Below are positions 14,773 to 22,317 of a stretch of 22,317 nt of DNA, in pieces. Location: contig JAUVPA010000002.1 in NCBI GenBank assembly GCA_030598905.1, positions 1 to 22,317 of the forward strand. Reading direction: 5' to 3'. The translations under genes were made by a program, and so were the position numbers. Below the pieces are notes generated by a model, which saw only the letters and a list, made by a program, of their open reading frames with translations, did no database searches and was not told the origin of the DNA. Each line of letters opens with the position of its first letter. Position 1 is the stretch's first letter. Origin of the DNA: Acidimicrobiia bacterium (lineage in GTDB: Bacteria > Actinomycetota > Acidimicrobiia > Spongiisociales > UBA5794).

Positions 14773-15993
14773 ATGCGGTGGGCCAGGTCGATCCTTTCTA
14801 TTGCAGCAGTCGCCTTCGCGATTCTCGCGGCAGCGTGTACGTCCACGGACGCGCCGGAGCCAACCTCGAGCACCGTGCCTCCGTCGACGACAACACCTGC
14901 GCCTTCACGCACGACGCCAGGGCCACCCGCCGCATCAACAACAGTGACAACAGAACCGTCGCTTCCTCTCACCGAGGTCCGGCTCGGCCTGGCGCCGATC
15001 GCCGGCGACTACAACCAGCCGGTGTTCGTGGATCACATTCCGGGCGACGATCGGCTCTTCGTCGTCGATCAGCCGGGTTTGATCTGGGTTGTCGATGACG
15101 GTGAGGTAGACGTCTTTCTCGACATCCAGCGGCTGGTCGGGTTCGGAGGGGAGCGCGGGCTCCTGGGCATGGCGTTCCATCCCGCTGATCCCGGTCTGTT
15201 CTACGTCAACTATACGGACACGGCGGGCGACACACAGATGGTGGAGTACTCCGTGTCGGGCGATCCGAACCGGGCCGATCCGCAGTCCGGTGGTGAGGTG
15301 CTATCCGTGTCCCAGCCGGCCGGCAATCACAACGGCGGCATGATCGCCTTCGGACCGGACGGGCATCTCTGGATCGGCATGGGCGACGGCGGCGGTGGCA
15401 ACGACACCTACGGCACCGGCCAGAGGGGCGATGTGCAGCTTGGCTCCATGCTGCGCATCGCCGTTGGTCCCGAAAACGACCCCTACGGCATCCCTGGGCG
15501 CAATGCGTTCGAGGCGCCCGAGGTGTGGTCGATCGGGATGCGTAATCCGTGGCGATTCAGCTTCGACGGGGATTCCTTGTGGATCGCCGATGTGGGTCAA
15601 GGAGCCGTCGAGGAGATCAATCGAGTGTCGGCGTCCGGCAGCGGATTGAACTTCGGGTGGCCGATCTATGAAGGCAGCAGGTGTACCGGTGACGGGAGCC
15701 GGTGTACAGGAGACGGCTTCGTTTTTCCCGTCCACGAATACTCGCACGGCGAGGGTTGTTCGGTCACCGGCGGCTACGTGTACCGCGGCGAAGCGATTCC
15801 CGCACTCGATGGTCACTATTTCTTCAGTGACTATTGCCAGGGTTTCATCCGCAGCATCGCTCCCGACGGATCCATCGTGGACTGGACGGACCAGACCGGC
15901 GACGTTCGCGTCCTCGGCTTCGGAGTCGACCATGAAGGCGAGATGTATGTGGCGACGCTCGGTGGGACCGTGTACAAACTGGTGGCGGCATGA
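14773..15993 (+). CDS. PQQ-dependent sugar dehydrogenase-like lipoprotein
   Basis: This 406-aa protein is related to soluble PQQ glucose/aldose sugar dehydrogenases (YliI type), a six-bladed beta-propeller that oxidises sugars outside the membrane. It starts with a signal peptide (MRWARSILSIAAVAFAILAA) and lipobox cysteine Cys22, then a Ser/Thr/Pro linker to about residue 60. Family blocks are GGERGLLGMAFHP, GNHNGGMIAFGPDG, WIGMGDGGGG, YGIPGRNAF, WSIGMRNPWRFSFD and IADVGQGAVEEIN. A 7-residue direct repeat (SRCTGDG, twice) lies at 302-315. The ATG at 14773 is chosen because it gives the signal peptide; the frame is open upstream inside the regulator gene. It overlaps ribokinase by four bases. 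No PQQ biosynthesis gene is in the window. Confidence 0.9.
   Translation: MRWARSILSIAAVAFAILAAACTSTDAPEPTSSTVPPSTTTPAPSRTTPGPPAASTTVTTEPSLPLTEVRLGLAPIAGDYNQPVFVDHIPGDDRLFVVDQPGLIWVVDDGEVDVFLDIQRLVGFGGERGLLGMAFHPADPGLFYVNYTDTAGDTQMVEYSVSGDPNRADPQSGGEVLSVSQPAGNHNGGMIAFGPDGHLWIGMGDGGGGNDTYGTGQRGDVQLGSMLRIAVGPENDPYGIPGRNAFEAPEVWSIGMRNPWRFSFDGDSLWIADVGQGAVEEINRVSASGSGLNFGWPIYEGSRCTGDGSRCTGDGFVFPVHEYSHGEGCSVTGGYVYRGEAIPALDGHYFFSDYCQGFIRSIAPDGSIVDWTDQTGDVRVLGFGVDHEGEMYVATLGGTVYKLVAA
15676..15717 (+). repeat. 21-bp in-frame duplication (SRCTGDG twice)
   Basis: Units 15676-15696 and 15697-15717 encode the same seven residues. The DNA differs at four positions, all synonymous, so the duplication is not brand new and its protein product seems conserved. 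It adds a second cysteine in a surface loop of the propeller. Confidence 0.85.
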
Positions 15994-16874
15994 TCGTCGT
16001 CGTCGGCTCCATCAACAGGGACATCGTCGTCACTACCTCGCGTTTACCCCGTCCGGGCGAAACGGTTCTCGGGGATGGATACTTCGAGGCCCCAGGAGGC
16101 AAGGGGGCCAACCAGGCGGTGGCGGCGGCCCGCCTCGGCGCTGATGTGAAGTTCCTGGGATGTGTGGGCAACGATGACGCCGGCCGCTGGCTGTTGGACG
16201 GACTCCGCGACGAGGGTGTCGATGCGTCTCGAGTCCTCGTCGACCCCGACACTCCCTCCGGCGGGGCTGTGATCATCGTGGATGACAAGGCCGAGAACAT
16301 CATTGTCGGTCTTCCCGGCGCCAACGGCCGGGTGACCGTTCAGGACTCATGGCTGCCGGTGATCGCCGCGGCGGACGTCGTTCTTGTCCAGCTGGAGATC
16401 CCCTTCGACGCCGTCGTCGCCGCCGCGGAAGCGGCAATCGGAACCGTGATCCTCAACCCGGCTCCGGTCCACGGCTTCCCGTCGCCATCAGCTGGGGGCC
16501 TGCCCGCGCGACTCTCCGCGGTGGTCGACATAACCATCCCCAACAGCACGGAGGCCGAGCAACTCGGCGACATCGCGGTACCAACGACAATCGTCACGCT
16601 TGGCTCGGCGGGCGCCGAGATACGCACGGCGTCATCATCCCGGCTGGTTCCCGCTCCGTCGATTGCGGCAAAAGACACCACGGGCGCCGGCGATGCATTC
16701 TGCGGAGCCATCGCCGCCGCGCTCGATCGCGGTGCCGATCTGGGTGAGGCCGTCGTCGAAGCCGTCCACGCCGGAGCTCTGTCGACGACGGCACCCGGCG
16801 CTCGAACCGCCATGCCGACGCGAGCCGAGTTGGAGGCATTTCTCGCTACTGGGCGAACGTCTCCCCGGCTCTGA
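15990..16874 (+). CDS. rbsK: Ribokinase, PfkB family
   Basis: This 294-aa cytosolic sugar kinase phosphorylates ribose to ribose 5-phosphate. The PfkB signature GGKGANQA is at 36-43 and the second signature KDTTGAGDAFCG at 228-239 with catalytic base Asp235. IPNSTEAE (183-190) matches the ribokinase nucleotide-region block. The start ATG overlaps the stop of the PQQ dehydrogenase gene by four bases, so the two are translated together. The C-terminus overlaps the DUF1684 gene on the other strand by 29 bases. The nucleoside hydrolase nearby would supply ribose. Another pentose or deoxyribose cannot be excluded. Confidence 0.93.
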   Translation: MIVVVGSINRDIVVTTSRLPRPGETVLGDGYFEAPGGKGANQAVAAARLGADVKFLGCVGNDDAGRWLLDGLRDEGVDASRVLVDPDTPSGGAVIIVDDKAENIIVGLPGANGRVTVQDSWLPVIAAADVVLVQLEIPFDAVVAAAEAAIGTVILNPAPVHGFPSPSAGGLPARLSAVVDITIPNSTEAEQLGDIAVPTTIVTLGSAGAEIRTASSSRLVPAPSIAAKDTTGAGDAFCGAIAAALDRGADLGEAVVEAVHAGALSTTAPGARTAMPTRAELEAFLATGRTSPRL

Positions 16875-17352
16875 TCGCGACCTGGAGCCAGTTTTCGTGT
16901 GGCGGGAGCGGGCAGCTGTAGGCCTCGTCGTAGGCGCAGAAGGGGTTGTAGGCCAGGTTGAAGTCGATGGTGATCGTTTCGTCGCCGCTGGGCCGAAGGT
17001 CCAGGTACCTGCCTGCTCCGTAGGTCTCCGTGCCGGATGTGGCATCGCGGAAGGGCAGGAACAGGCCTTCTTGGCCCGTGTCGTAGAGCGTCAGCATGAC
17101 AGGCTGCTGGTCGATCTCCACGGTTGCGGTCGCTGCCCGCCGATAGCTCCGCTCGACGCCGTCGGTGGTGCCGACCTGCACCGACAAGCCGTCGGCTGGG
17201 TCCAGAGGCACGGTGAAGACGAGGTCGGGATTGGGCTCGTAGTACGTGAGCGCTGTGAAGGTTTTGCCGGCGTTGGCGAACGGCGAGTGGGGGGATTCGG
17301 CGAAGAAGTGGTCCTTCTGCTCTCGGTGGTGGAGAAGCATTGCGGCATCCAT
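16846..17352 (-). CDS. DUF1684 family protein
   Basis: This 168-aa protein matches the DUF1684 family, whose biochemical role is not known to me. Recognisable family blocks are SPHSPF, LFLPFRDATSGTETYGAGRYLDL (near residues 96-118), DFNLAYNPFCAYDEAYSCPLPP and the C-terminal ENWLQVAIRAGE. It has no signal peptide or membrane segment and is a short beta-rich single domain, with the conserved Cys residues of the NPFCAY and YSCPLPP block. The start ATG at 17352 is the furthest upstream in the frame; no good ribosome site is visible. It converges on ribokinase with a 29-bp overlap and diverges from the nucleoside hydrolase. Confidence 0.88.
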   Translation of the reverse strand: MDAAMLLHHREQKDHFFAESPHSPFANAGKTFTALTYYEPNPDLVFTVPLDPADGLSVQVGTTDGVERSYRRAATATVEIDQQPVMLTLYDTGQEGLFLPFRDATSGTETYGAGRYLDLRPSGDETITIDFNLAYNPFCAYDEAYSCPLPPHENWLQVAIRAGETFAQ

Positions 17353-17548
17353 AGGGCGGGTAACCGCGGCAACCGCCGGCTATTCCGTGCGTCTTCAGGC
17401 TCCGTCTCTGAGGACCCACCGGACCAGTTGCCACTCGTGCATCCTTCTGTCACACCCGTTTGGCATGATCGAGCCATGGAGATTGGCTCACAGGTTGCAC
17501 CGGCACGACGAGGGCCCTCCCGTAGTGCCGGGTTAGGGTGCGCGGCAC
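17353..17548. other. Divergent intergenic region, DUF1684 / nucleoside hydrolase
   Basis: This 196-bp stretch separates the two divergent genes and must hold their promoters. I see no convincing -35/-10 pair, RNA gene or strong hairpin. AGGG about ten bases before the nucleoside hydrolase ATG could be its ribosome site. Confidence 0.5.
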
Positions 17549-18484
17549 ATGGCCCGCCCCATCATCATCGACACCGACCCCGGCCAGGACGACGCCATCG
17601 CCATCCTGGTGGCGCTGGCCTCACCCGAGTTGGACGTGCGCGGGATAACCACCGTCGCCGGCAACGTGCCGCAACCTCTGGTGACCACGAACACGTTGCG
17701 GCTTGTGGAGCTCGCCAAACGTACCGATGTGCCCGTGTATCGAGGCTGCAGCCGGCCAATCGTGCGCAAGCTCAACACGGCCGAGTACGTACACGGACCA
17801 ACTGGTATCGACGGAACGGATCTTCCCGAGCCGGCCATCGAGCCGGCGCTCGGTCACGGAGTCGACTTCATCATCGATACCTGCCTGGCTGCGGCCGATG
17901 GCGAGATCACGATCTGTCCGTTGGGTCCGCTGACGAACATCGGTACGGCGATCGTCAAAGAGCCCACCATCATCCCGAAGATCCGAGAGATCGTGATGAT
18001 GGGTGGTGGCTTTCGTGAGGGCGGTAACACGACACCCGTCGCCGAGTTCAACATCTACGTTGATCCGCACGCGGCTCGAATTGTCTTCGATTCCGGTGTG
18101 CCAATGACGGTGATGCCGCTCGACGTCACCCACAAGGCCCTCGTCTTGCCCGAACACGTGGAGCGACTCCGCGCCCTGGGAACGCCGGCAGGCGATGCAT
18201 CGGCCGGGATGCTGGGCTTCTATGTGCGGTTCGACATCGAGCGGTACGGGTTCGAAGGTGGGCCGCTCCACGACCCGTGCACGATCGCCTACCTGGTAGC
18301 GCCGGATCTCTTCAGGGGCGAGACGGTCGCAGTGACGGTTGAAATCGACTCCGAGTTGACCATCGGTCAGACCATCGCCGACTGGTGGGGCATGACCGAT
18401 GCCGACCCACAGAGCACAGTGATGCTCGACGTCGACGCCGAGGCGTTCATGGACTTGGTGATCGAGAGGATCGGGCGGCTGTAG
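17549..18484 (+). CDS. Inosine-uridine preferring nucleoside hydrolase
   Basis: This 311-aa enzyme hydrolyses the N-glycosidic bond of nucleosides to free base and ribose. The family DTDPGQDDA motif is at residues 8-16, giving catalytic Asp10 and calcium ligands Asp14/Asp15. VMMGGGF (149-155), AEFNIYVDPHAA (165-176) and GPLHDPCTIAYL with His241 and Asp242 complete the active site. The length is normal. Base preference (pyrimidine versus purine) cannot be fixed from this sequence. Together with ribokinase 0.7 kb upstream it makes a short nucleoside-to-ribose-5-phosphate route. Its end overlaps the converging MFS transporter gene by 38 bases. Confidence 0.95.
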   Translation: MARPIIIDTDPGQDDAIAILVALASPELDVRGITTVAGNVPQPLVTTNTLRLVELAKRTDVPVYRGCSRPIVRKLNTAEYVHGPTGIDGTDLPEPAIEPALGHGVDFIIDTCLAAADGEITICPLGPLTNIGTAIVKEPTIIPKIREIVMMGGGFREGGNTTPVAEFNIYVDPHAARIVFDSGVPMTVMPLDVTHKALVLPEHVERLRALGTPAGDASAGMLGFYVRFDIERYGFEGGPLHDPCTIAYLVAPDLFRGETVAVTVEIDSELTIGQTIADWWGMTDADPQSTVMLDVDAEAFMDLVIERIGRL

Positions 18485-19928
18485 ACAGCGTGCCTCTCCG
18501 CTGTGATCTCCACATCCAGAGGCCGACCACAAGCGCGATGCCCGTGATGACGGCGATGATCGTCATCGTGTCGGAGAGGCCGGCTGCCTGAGCGGCGGCC
18601 GGCGCATCCTCGGCGGTGCCGCCGCCCGCGTAGCCGACCGTCCTCGCTGCCCAGATGGTTCCCATCACAGCGACGCCGGTGATCAGCCCGGTGATGCGGT
18701 TGATGGTCAGCATTCCGGACGTCACTCCCAACCGCTCAGGAGGCACAGAACCGAGGATCGCGCTGTTATTGGGCGACTGGAAGATGCCCATGCCGGCCCC
18801 GATGACGGAGCCGATCATCACAAAAGCGAGCGCGGTCGTATCCAGGCCGAGACCGAACGAGGCAATCACGTAGCCGACCGTCAGAATCGCAAGGCCGGCG
18901 ACGGTGACAGGACGGGCTCCAATCCGATCCGAGAGCGAGCCGGAGATCGGAGCCACGATTCCGAGCGTTATCGGAACGGCACCAAGGAGAAGGCCAACTG
19001 CTCGGGGTTCGTAGCCGAGGACGTTGGTGAGGTAGAACGGCGACAAGAGGAGCAATCCTTGGATGCCGACGAACGTGACGAATCCGGTGACGAGGTTCGA
19101 GGTGAGATCGGCGTCCCGGAACAGCGTCAGGTCGAGCATCGGTTCCTCAACCCTCCGTTCGACGGCGATGAAGACGACGAAAGCGATGGTCGCCACAATG
19201 AACAACGTCAGGATCAGCGGATCGGTGAAGCCCACCGCCTGTCCCCATGTCAGGCCGAGCAGAAGCGACAGAAGCGCCACGAGGAAGAGCCCGGCACCGA
19301 CGAAGTCGAAACGGTGACCTCCGCCAGGTTTGGTGTTCGGGACGACGCGAGCCGCGGTGATCGTCCCGATGATGCCGACGGGGAGGTTCACGAAAAAGAT
19401 CCACCGCCAGCTGGCCGCATCGATCAGGAGACCTCCGATGACGGGCCCGGCGATGATTCCGAGAGAGACGACCGTGCCGCTGATGCCGAGGGCGCGTCCT
19501 CGCTCGGAAGGCGGGAATGCCTCGGTGACGATCGCAAACGCAAGCGCGAACACCATCGCTGCCCCGACGGCCTGTACGACGCGGGCGGCGATGAGAAAGC
19601 TCACGGTTCGAGACAGTCCGGCGAGTACCGAACCCACGGTGAAAACGGCAAACCCCGAGGTGAAAATCCACTTCTTGCCGATCATGTCGCCGAGCCGACC
19701 CAGGCTCAGCACGAGCGTCGCCTGCACCAGCAAGTACGAAAGGACCACCCACTGCACGACGCCGAAGGACGTGTCGAACTCATCCGTGAGTGTCGGAAGA
19801 GCGATGTTGACGATGCTGCCGTCAACAGTGCCCAAGAAGATCGCGATGGCCACCGCCACCAGCACGACCCATGTCCTCGAGTAGTCGACCCCTTCCGGTG
19901 GGGCGGGAAGGGGGGTCTCGGTGGCCAT
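18447..19928 (-). CDS. MFS transporter, DHA2 (EmrB/QacA-like) family
   Basis: This 493-aa inner membrane protein is a proton-driven exporter of the drug:H+ antiporter-2 group, usually with 14 membrane helices. The first helix VVLVAVAIAIFLGTVDGSIVNIALP has the family-typical Asp-Gly-Ser-Ile-Val-Asn, the motif A loop reads GRLGDMIGKK, and GPVIGGLLIDAASWRWIFFVNLPVG is the classic DHA2 block. The C-terminus ends in a basic and serine-rich tail. I take ATG 19928 over TTG 19931; no clear ribosome site is seen. Substrate is unknown: such proteins export drugs, dyes or metabolites. The gene stands alone, with a small tandem repeat upstream, and overlaps the nucleoside hydrolase end by 38 bases. Confidence 0.93.
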   Translation of the reverse strand: MATETPLPAPPEGVDYSRTWVVLVAVAIAIFLGTVDGSIVNIALPTLTDEFDTSFGVVQWVVLSYLLVQATLVLSLGRLGDMIGKKWIFTSGFAVFTVGSVLAGLSRTVSFLIAARVVQAVGAAMVFALAFAIVTEAFPPSERGRALGISGTVVSLGIIAGPVIGGLLIDAASWRWIFFVNLPVGIIGTITAARVVPNTKPGGGHRFDFVGAGLFLVALLSLLLGLTWGQAVGFTDPLILTLFIVATIAFVVFIAVERRVEEPMLDLTLFRDADLTSNLVTGFVTFVGIQGLLLLSPFYLTNVLGYEPRAVGLLLGAVPITLGIVAPISGSLSDRIGARPVTVAGLAILTVGYVIASFGLGLDTTALAFVMIGSVIGAGMGIFQSPNNSAILGSVPPERLGVTSGMLTINRITGLITGVAVMGTIWAARTVGYAGGGTAEDAPAAAQAAGLSDTMTIIAVITGIALVVGLWMWRSQRRGTLSTAARSSRSPSP

Positions 19929-19976
19929 CAAACCAGGGTAGGAGCGAGCGCCCTGCCGTCGTTCTTCGCCTATACC

Positions 19977-20004
19977 TGATAGCTGATAGCCGATAGCTGA
20001 TTCC
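19977..20004. repeat. 7-bp tandem repeat between divergent MFS and nurA genes
   Basis: TGATAGC, TGATAGC, CGATAGC and TGATTCC lie head to tail over 28 bp, the last copies imperfect. The block lies about 50 bp upstream of the MFS start and 30 bp upstream of nurA. It could be a regulatory direct repeat or simple-sequence expansion. Confidence 0.7.
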
Positions 20005-20034
20005 TGTCATGCCCCTTCGGTACCATCGCCGCCA

Positions 20035-20997
20035 ATGGCCGAGATCTATGTAGAGGGCTGGGCCCCGGAGTACGGGACGCCACTGCAGCCCGATGAGCAA
20101 TTGAGCGAAGAGCTGGGCGACAAGGTCGACGAAACCGTGGAGGTCGACGGGCCGTGGTCACCCATCGACGGCATCGACGATGGGATCGAGTTGGTGGCGT
20201 TCGTCGACGGAGTCCGTCGCGTCGACGCCCGCCTGACGCTGATCGGCGACGAGGGACCGGCTGCAGGGATGTGCGGCACTTATGCCGTTGGTTCGGTGAT
20301 GTGGGATCGCATCACGCCGCGATCTGAGGTATCGAGCGTGCGGGTGGAGCGGCTCGCCCTCTTCGGAGGTGGGGCAGGAGCGGCGATGCCGGCGGCCGGT
20401 CCGCAGCTGTCGTACCGCTCCGAGTCTGTGGCGGAAAGTGATCCGGGAGCGCTCATCCAGCGTTTTCACGGTGCGATGCGCAAGGCCGAGGCCGTGCTCT
20501 CGGAGAAGCTGGCGCAAGAGGGCATCTTTGTCATCGCCGACGGTCCCATCAACGACCTCTCGGCGACGGAGAAGGTCGGCTACATCAAGTCACATCGAGT
20601 GTTCTATCTCGGGTCGGAACGATCCGATGTGATCGCCCGGTTGGAGCCGGGCCAACGCACTCCGCTGTTTCTGATCGGTGCCGGCGGCGCCTATCCGCGG
20701 TACAGCTGGTACGTCAGGCTGGCCGACGTGCCGGGCGGTCACATGTGGAGTGGCGTCGCCAGGGCCGAGCTGTCGAGCCATCTCGATCTGGAGACGGCGA
20801 AGCGAGTAGCCAATCGGGCAACAGCAATTCTTCCCCGGGTCGCGAGCCCGCTCCACGTCGACGCCCGGGCGCCTCAGAACCTGGTTCCGATCGCGGCGCT
20901 CGAGCGCGATCTTCGAAGGCACATGGGCGATCCTGCCTTCGTCTACCGTGCGCTTCGCGAAGCGGCGGCGACCACGATGGTGGGGTCACAGGCATGA
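20035..20997 (+). CDS. nurA: NurA-like 5'-3' nuclease
   Basis: This 320-aa protein resembles NurA, the nuclease partner of the HerA translocase in DNA end resection. The N-terminal catalytic Asp region reads AFVDGVRRVDAR (55-66, with Asp58 and Asp64), and a second NurA-typical block IADGPINDLSATEKVGYIKSH follows around residue 166, with the aspartate and lysine expected in the active site. A C-terminal RYSWYVRLADVPGGHMWSGVARAEL region also fits the family. The next gene is herA with a 4-nt ATGA overlap, which strongly supports the call. No Mre11 or Rad50 gene is visible in the window. The start is the ATG at 20035; the ribosome site is weak. Confidence 0.82.
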   Translation: MAEIYVEGWAPEYGTPLQPDEQLSEELGDKVDETVEVDGPWSPIDGIDDGIELVAFVDGVRRVDARLTLIGDEGPAAGMCGTYAVGSVMWDRITPRSEVSSVRVERLALFGGGAGAAMPAAGPQLSYRSESVAESDPGALIQRFHGAMRKAEAVLSEKLAQEGIFVIADGPINDLSATEKVGYIKSHRVFYLGSERSDVIARLEPGQRTPLFLIGAGGAYPRYSWYVRLADVPGGHMWSGVARAELSSHLDLETAKRVANRATAILPRVASPLHVDARAPQNLVPIAALERDLRRHMGDPAFVYRALREAAATTMVGSQA

Positions 20998-22317
20998 GCG
21001 AGCCGAGCAAGGCTCCCAGAAGCCAGATGGGTGTCGGCCGCGTGCTGGGCACCCAGCACACGTCGACGAGCGAGTTTCGCGTCGTGCTCAATGACGACGA
21101 ATATCTCCAACTCGACGATCTCGTCGTCGTGAGAACTCAGGTCCCCAAGAAAGGGGAGGTGGCTACATACGGGGTGGTCACGGAGGTCGAATCCATATAC
21201 GAGGGTGCCCAGTTCGAATCCGACACGCACCGGATAGCAGCCGAGGGCATCCTGCCGGCGGCCAAGGTGCGCTCCGCGCAGGTCGCCGTGACCCGCGTCG
21301 AGCCCGAGTTGTGGGTGAGCGCCGATCCGGGAGAGGTGGTCGAGCGCGCTACCGGCACCTCGCGGGAGAAGGCTCTGTACGTGGACGAAATGGGGCGTCC
21401 GCTCCCGATCGGCCTGGGTCGAGATGGTGAACCGGTCTTCGTCGACCTCGACTTCTTCGATGGGCGCAAGGGCGGCCACATGTCGATCTCCGGCATTTCG
21501 GGTGTCGCCACCAAGACATCGTTTGCTCTCTTCTTCTTGCGGCTCCTGACGGCAAAACCGGACGTCCTCGGGGAGGGTGCGGCCAATCTGCGGATCCTCG
21601 TGTTCAACGTGAAGGGCGAAGACCTGCTCTGGCTCGATCGGACCAACAGATACTTCACCGACGACCACGCCGAGAAGTGGCAAACACTCGGCGTACCCCC
21701 GGCGCCCTTTCCGTCAGTTTCGTTGTGGGCACCGCCGAGGCGTCGGTCCGGCGACGTCGTCGTGCCCGACACCGGCGGGCGCCAGGAAGGGGTTCAGGCG
21801 TTTTCGTGGACGCCGCGAGAGTTCATCGACGAGGGTCTGCTCCGATTCCTCTTCACGGATGCATCCGATTGGCGGAACCAGCTCTCTTTTGTCGAGGAGC
21901 GAGTGCGGGCCCAACTCCGCCGCTACGCCCGCGACGTGGACGGAGTCCCCGGTGCCATCGTCCTCCGCGATCCGGCCGACGGCACGGATCCCAATGAACC
22001 GGTTGTTCCGCACCAGGGAGAACCGGTGATCACCGACCTGCGGTCGATGATCGAACGAATCGAGGAGTATCTCGATCCAGAGGACGGCTCCGAGCCCGAT
22101 GTTCGCTGGTCGGGTCGGGTGCAAGGAGGCACGATCTCGGCATTTCTTCGCCGCGGTCACGCGGCGGAGGCGCGACTCGGCCATCTGATCCGAGCCGGCA
22201 CGAGCAGACGTATCGATCGAGCAGAGGCCCAGGTCACGGTGGTCGGCATCCAGTCGCTCCACGACCTCGCTCAGAGGTTTGTCGTCGGAGCGCTCTTGCA
22301 GGAGACCTTCAACGAGA
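20994..22317 (+). CDS. herA: HerA-like hexameric DNA translocase ATPase (N-terminal part)
   Basis: The frame opens at ATG 20994, overlapping the nurA stop, and runs off the window end after about 441 codons. Residues 8-75 form a HAS-barrel (MGVGRVLGT, LDDLVVVRTQVPKKGEVATYGVV), the N-terminal domain of HerA/FtsK-type motors. The nucleotide-binding loop is ISGISGVATKTS (165-176) with Lys174 and Thr175, in which the usual Gly before Lys is Thr. ILVFNVKGEDLLWLD and the late VTVVGIQSLHDLAQRFVVGALL follow the HerA core pattern. With NurA it would form a helicase-nuclease that resects DNA ends or acts in defence. The Walker B and arginine finger lie beyond the window. Confidence 0.85.
   Translation, partial: MSEPSKAPRSQMGVGRVLGTQHTSTSEFRVVLNDDEYLQLDDLVVVRTQVPKKGEVATYGVVTEVESIYEGAQFESDTHRIAAEGILPAAKVRSAQVAVTRVEPELWVSADPGEVVERATGTSREKALYVDEMGRPLPIGLGRDGEPVFVDLDFFDGRKGGHMSISGISGVATKTSFALFFLRLLTAKPDVLGEGAANLRILVFNVKGEDLLWLDRTNRYFTDDHAEKWQTLGVPPAPFPSVSLWAPPRRRSGDVVVPDTGGRQEGVQAFSWTPREFIDEGLLRFLFTDASDWRNQLSFVEERVRAQLRRYARDVDGVPGAIVLRDPADGTDPNEPVVPHQGEPVITDLRSMIERIEEYLDPEDGSEPDVRWSGRVQGGTISAFLRRGHAAEARLGHLIRAGTSRRIDRAEAQVTVVGIQSLHDLAQRFVVGALLQETFNE

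Noticed and set aside
19059..19979. Plus-strand frame rich in charged residues opposite the MFS gene
   Set aside because: Its composition (Asp, Glu, Arg, His) is what the antisense of membrane-helix codons gives; the MFS gene is certain.

Overview
The window is GC-rich, gene-dense bacterial chromosome with very short gaps, repeated 4-nt ATGA stop/start overlaps and frequent GTG starts. A RamB-type acetate regulator divergent from aceBA, a Thr/Glu-linker surface protein, a lipoprotein PQQ sugar dehydrogenase and a bacterial NurA-HerA pair suggest an uncultured or little-studied member of the Actinomycetota, perhaps near Acidimicrobiia. The lineage is an inference from gene content; there is no rRNA or tRNA gene to confirm it. 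I see no insertion sequence, CRISPR array or phage gene.

Layout. Positions 1-651 hold the C-terminal part of a surface protein with a Thr-rich linker. Positions 739-2775 hold an SDR oxidoreductase divergent from a MaoC-type hydratase, then a double-hotdog protein converging on the hydratase. Positions 2793-2842 form a perfect 23-bp-arm hairpin just after aceA. Positions 2847-7430 are the glyoxylate-shunt locus: aceB-aceA with a 4-nt overlap, read leftward, and a divergent RamB/ScfR-type regulator. The region between them carries four perfect copies of a 15-bp repeat and other inverted repeats. Positions 7415-13787 are a six-gene leftward operon: a divergent KamA-family radical SAM aminomutase, CoA-transferase A and B, a class III aminotransferase, a glutaryl-CoA dehydrogenase-like flavoenzyme and a D-cysteine desulfhydrase/ACC deaminase-like enzyme. 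Positions 13916-16874 read rightward: an RpiR/SIS regulator, a PQQ sugar dehydrogenase lipoprotein and ribokinase. Then come a DUF1684 gene (leftward), a nucleoside hydrolase (rightward), a 14-TM-type MFS exporter (leftward) and, at the right edge, nurA-herA (herA is cut by the window end).

How the genes may work together. The KamA-type operon reads as a beta-amino-acid route: 2,3-aminomutation of an alpha-amino acid, transamination of the beta-amino acid to a beta-keto acid, and CoA transfer to give a beta-ketoacyl-CoA ready for thiolysis to acetyl-CoA. The neighbouring glyoxylate shunt would turn acetyl-CoA into C4 units. The order kamA, CoA-transferase, aminotransferase resembles the Bacillus subtilis yod (kamA-yodP-yodQ-yodR-yodS-yodT) cluster without yodP and yodQ. 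The KamA here lacks the usual C-terminal PLP/lysine-binding motif, so its substrate is open. The CoA-transferase B gene has one in-frame amber codon in otherwise intact sequence. The right half has a ribose theme: nucleoside hydrolase frees ribose, ribokinase phosphorylates it, and RpiR-type regulators usually sense sugar phosphates.
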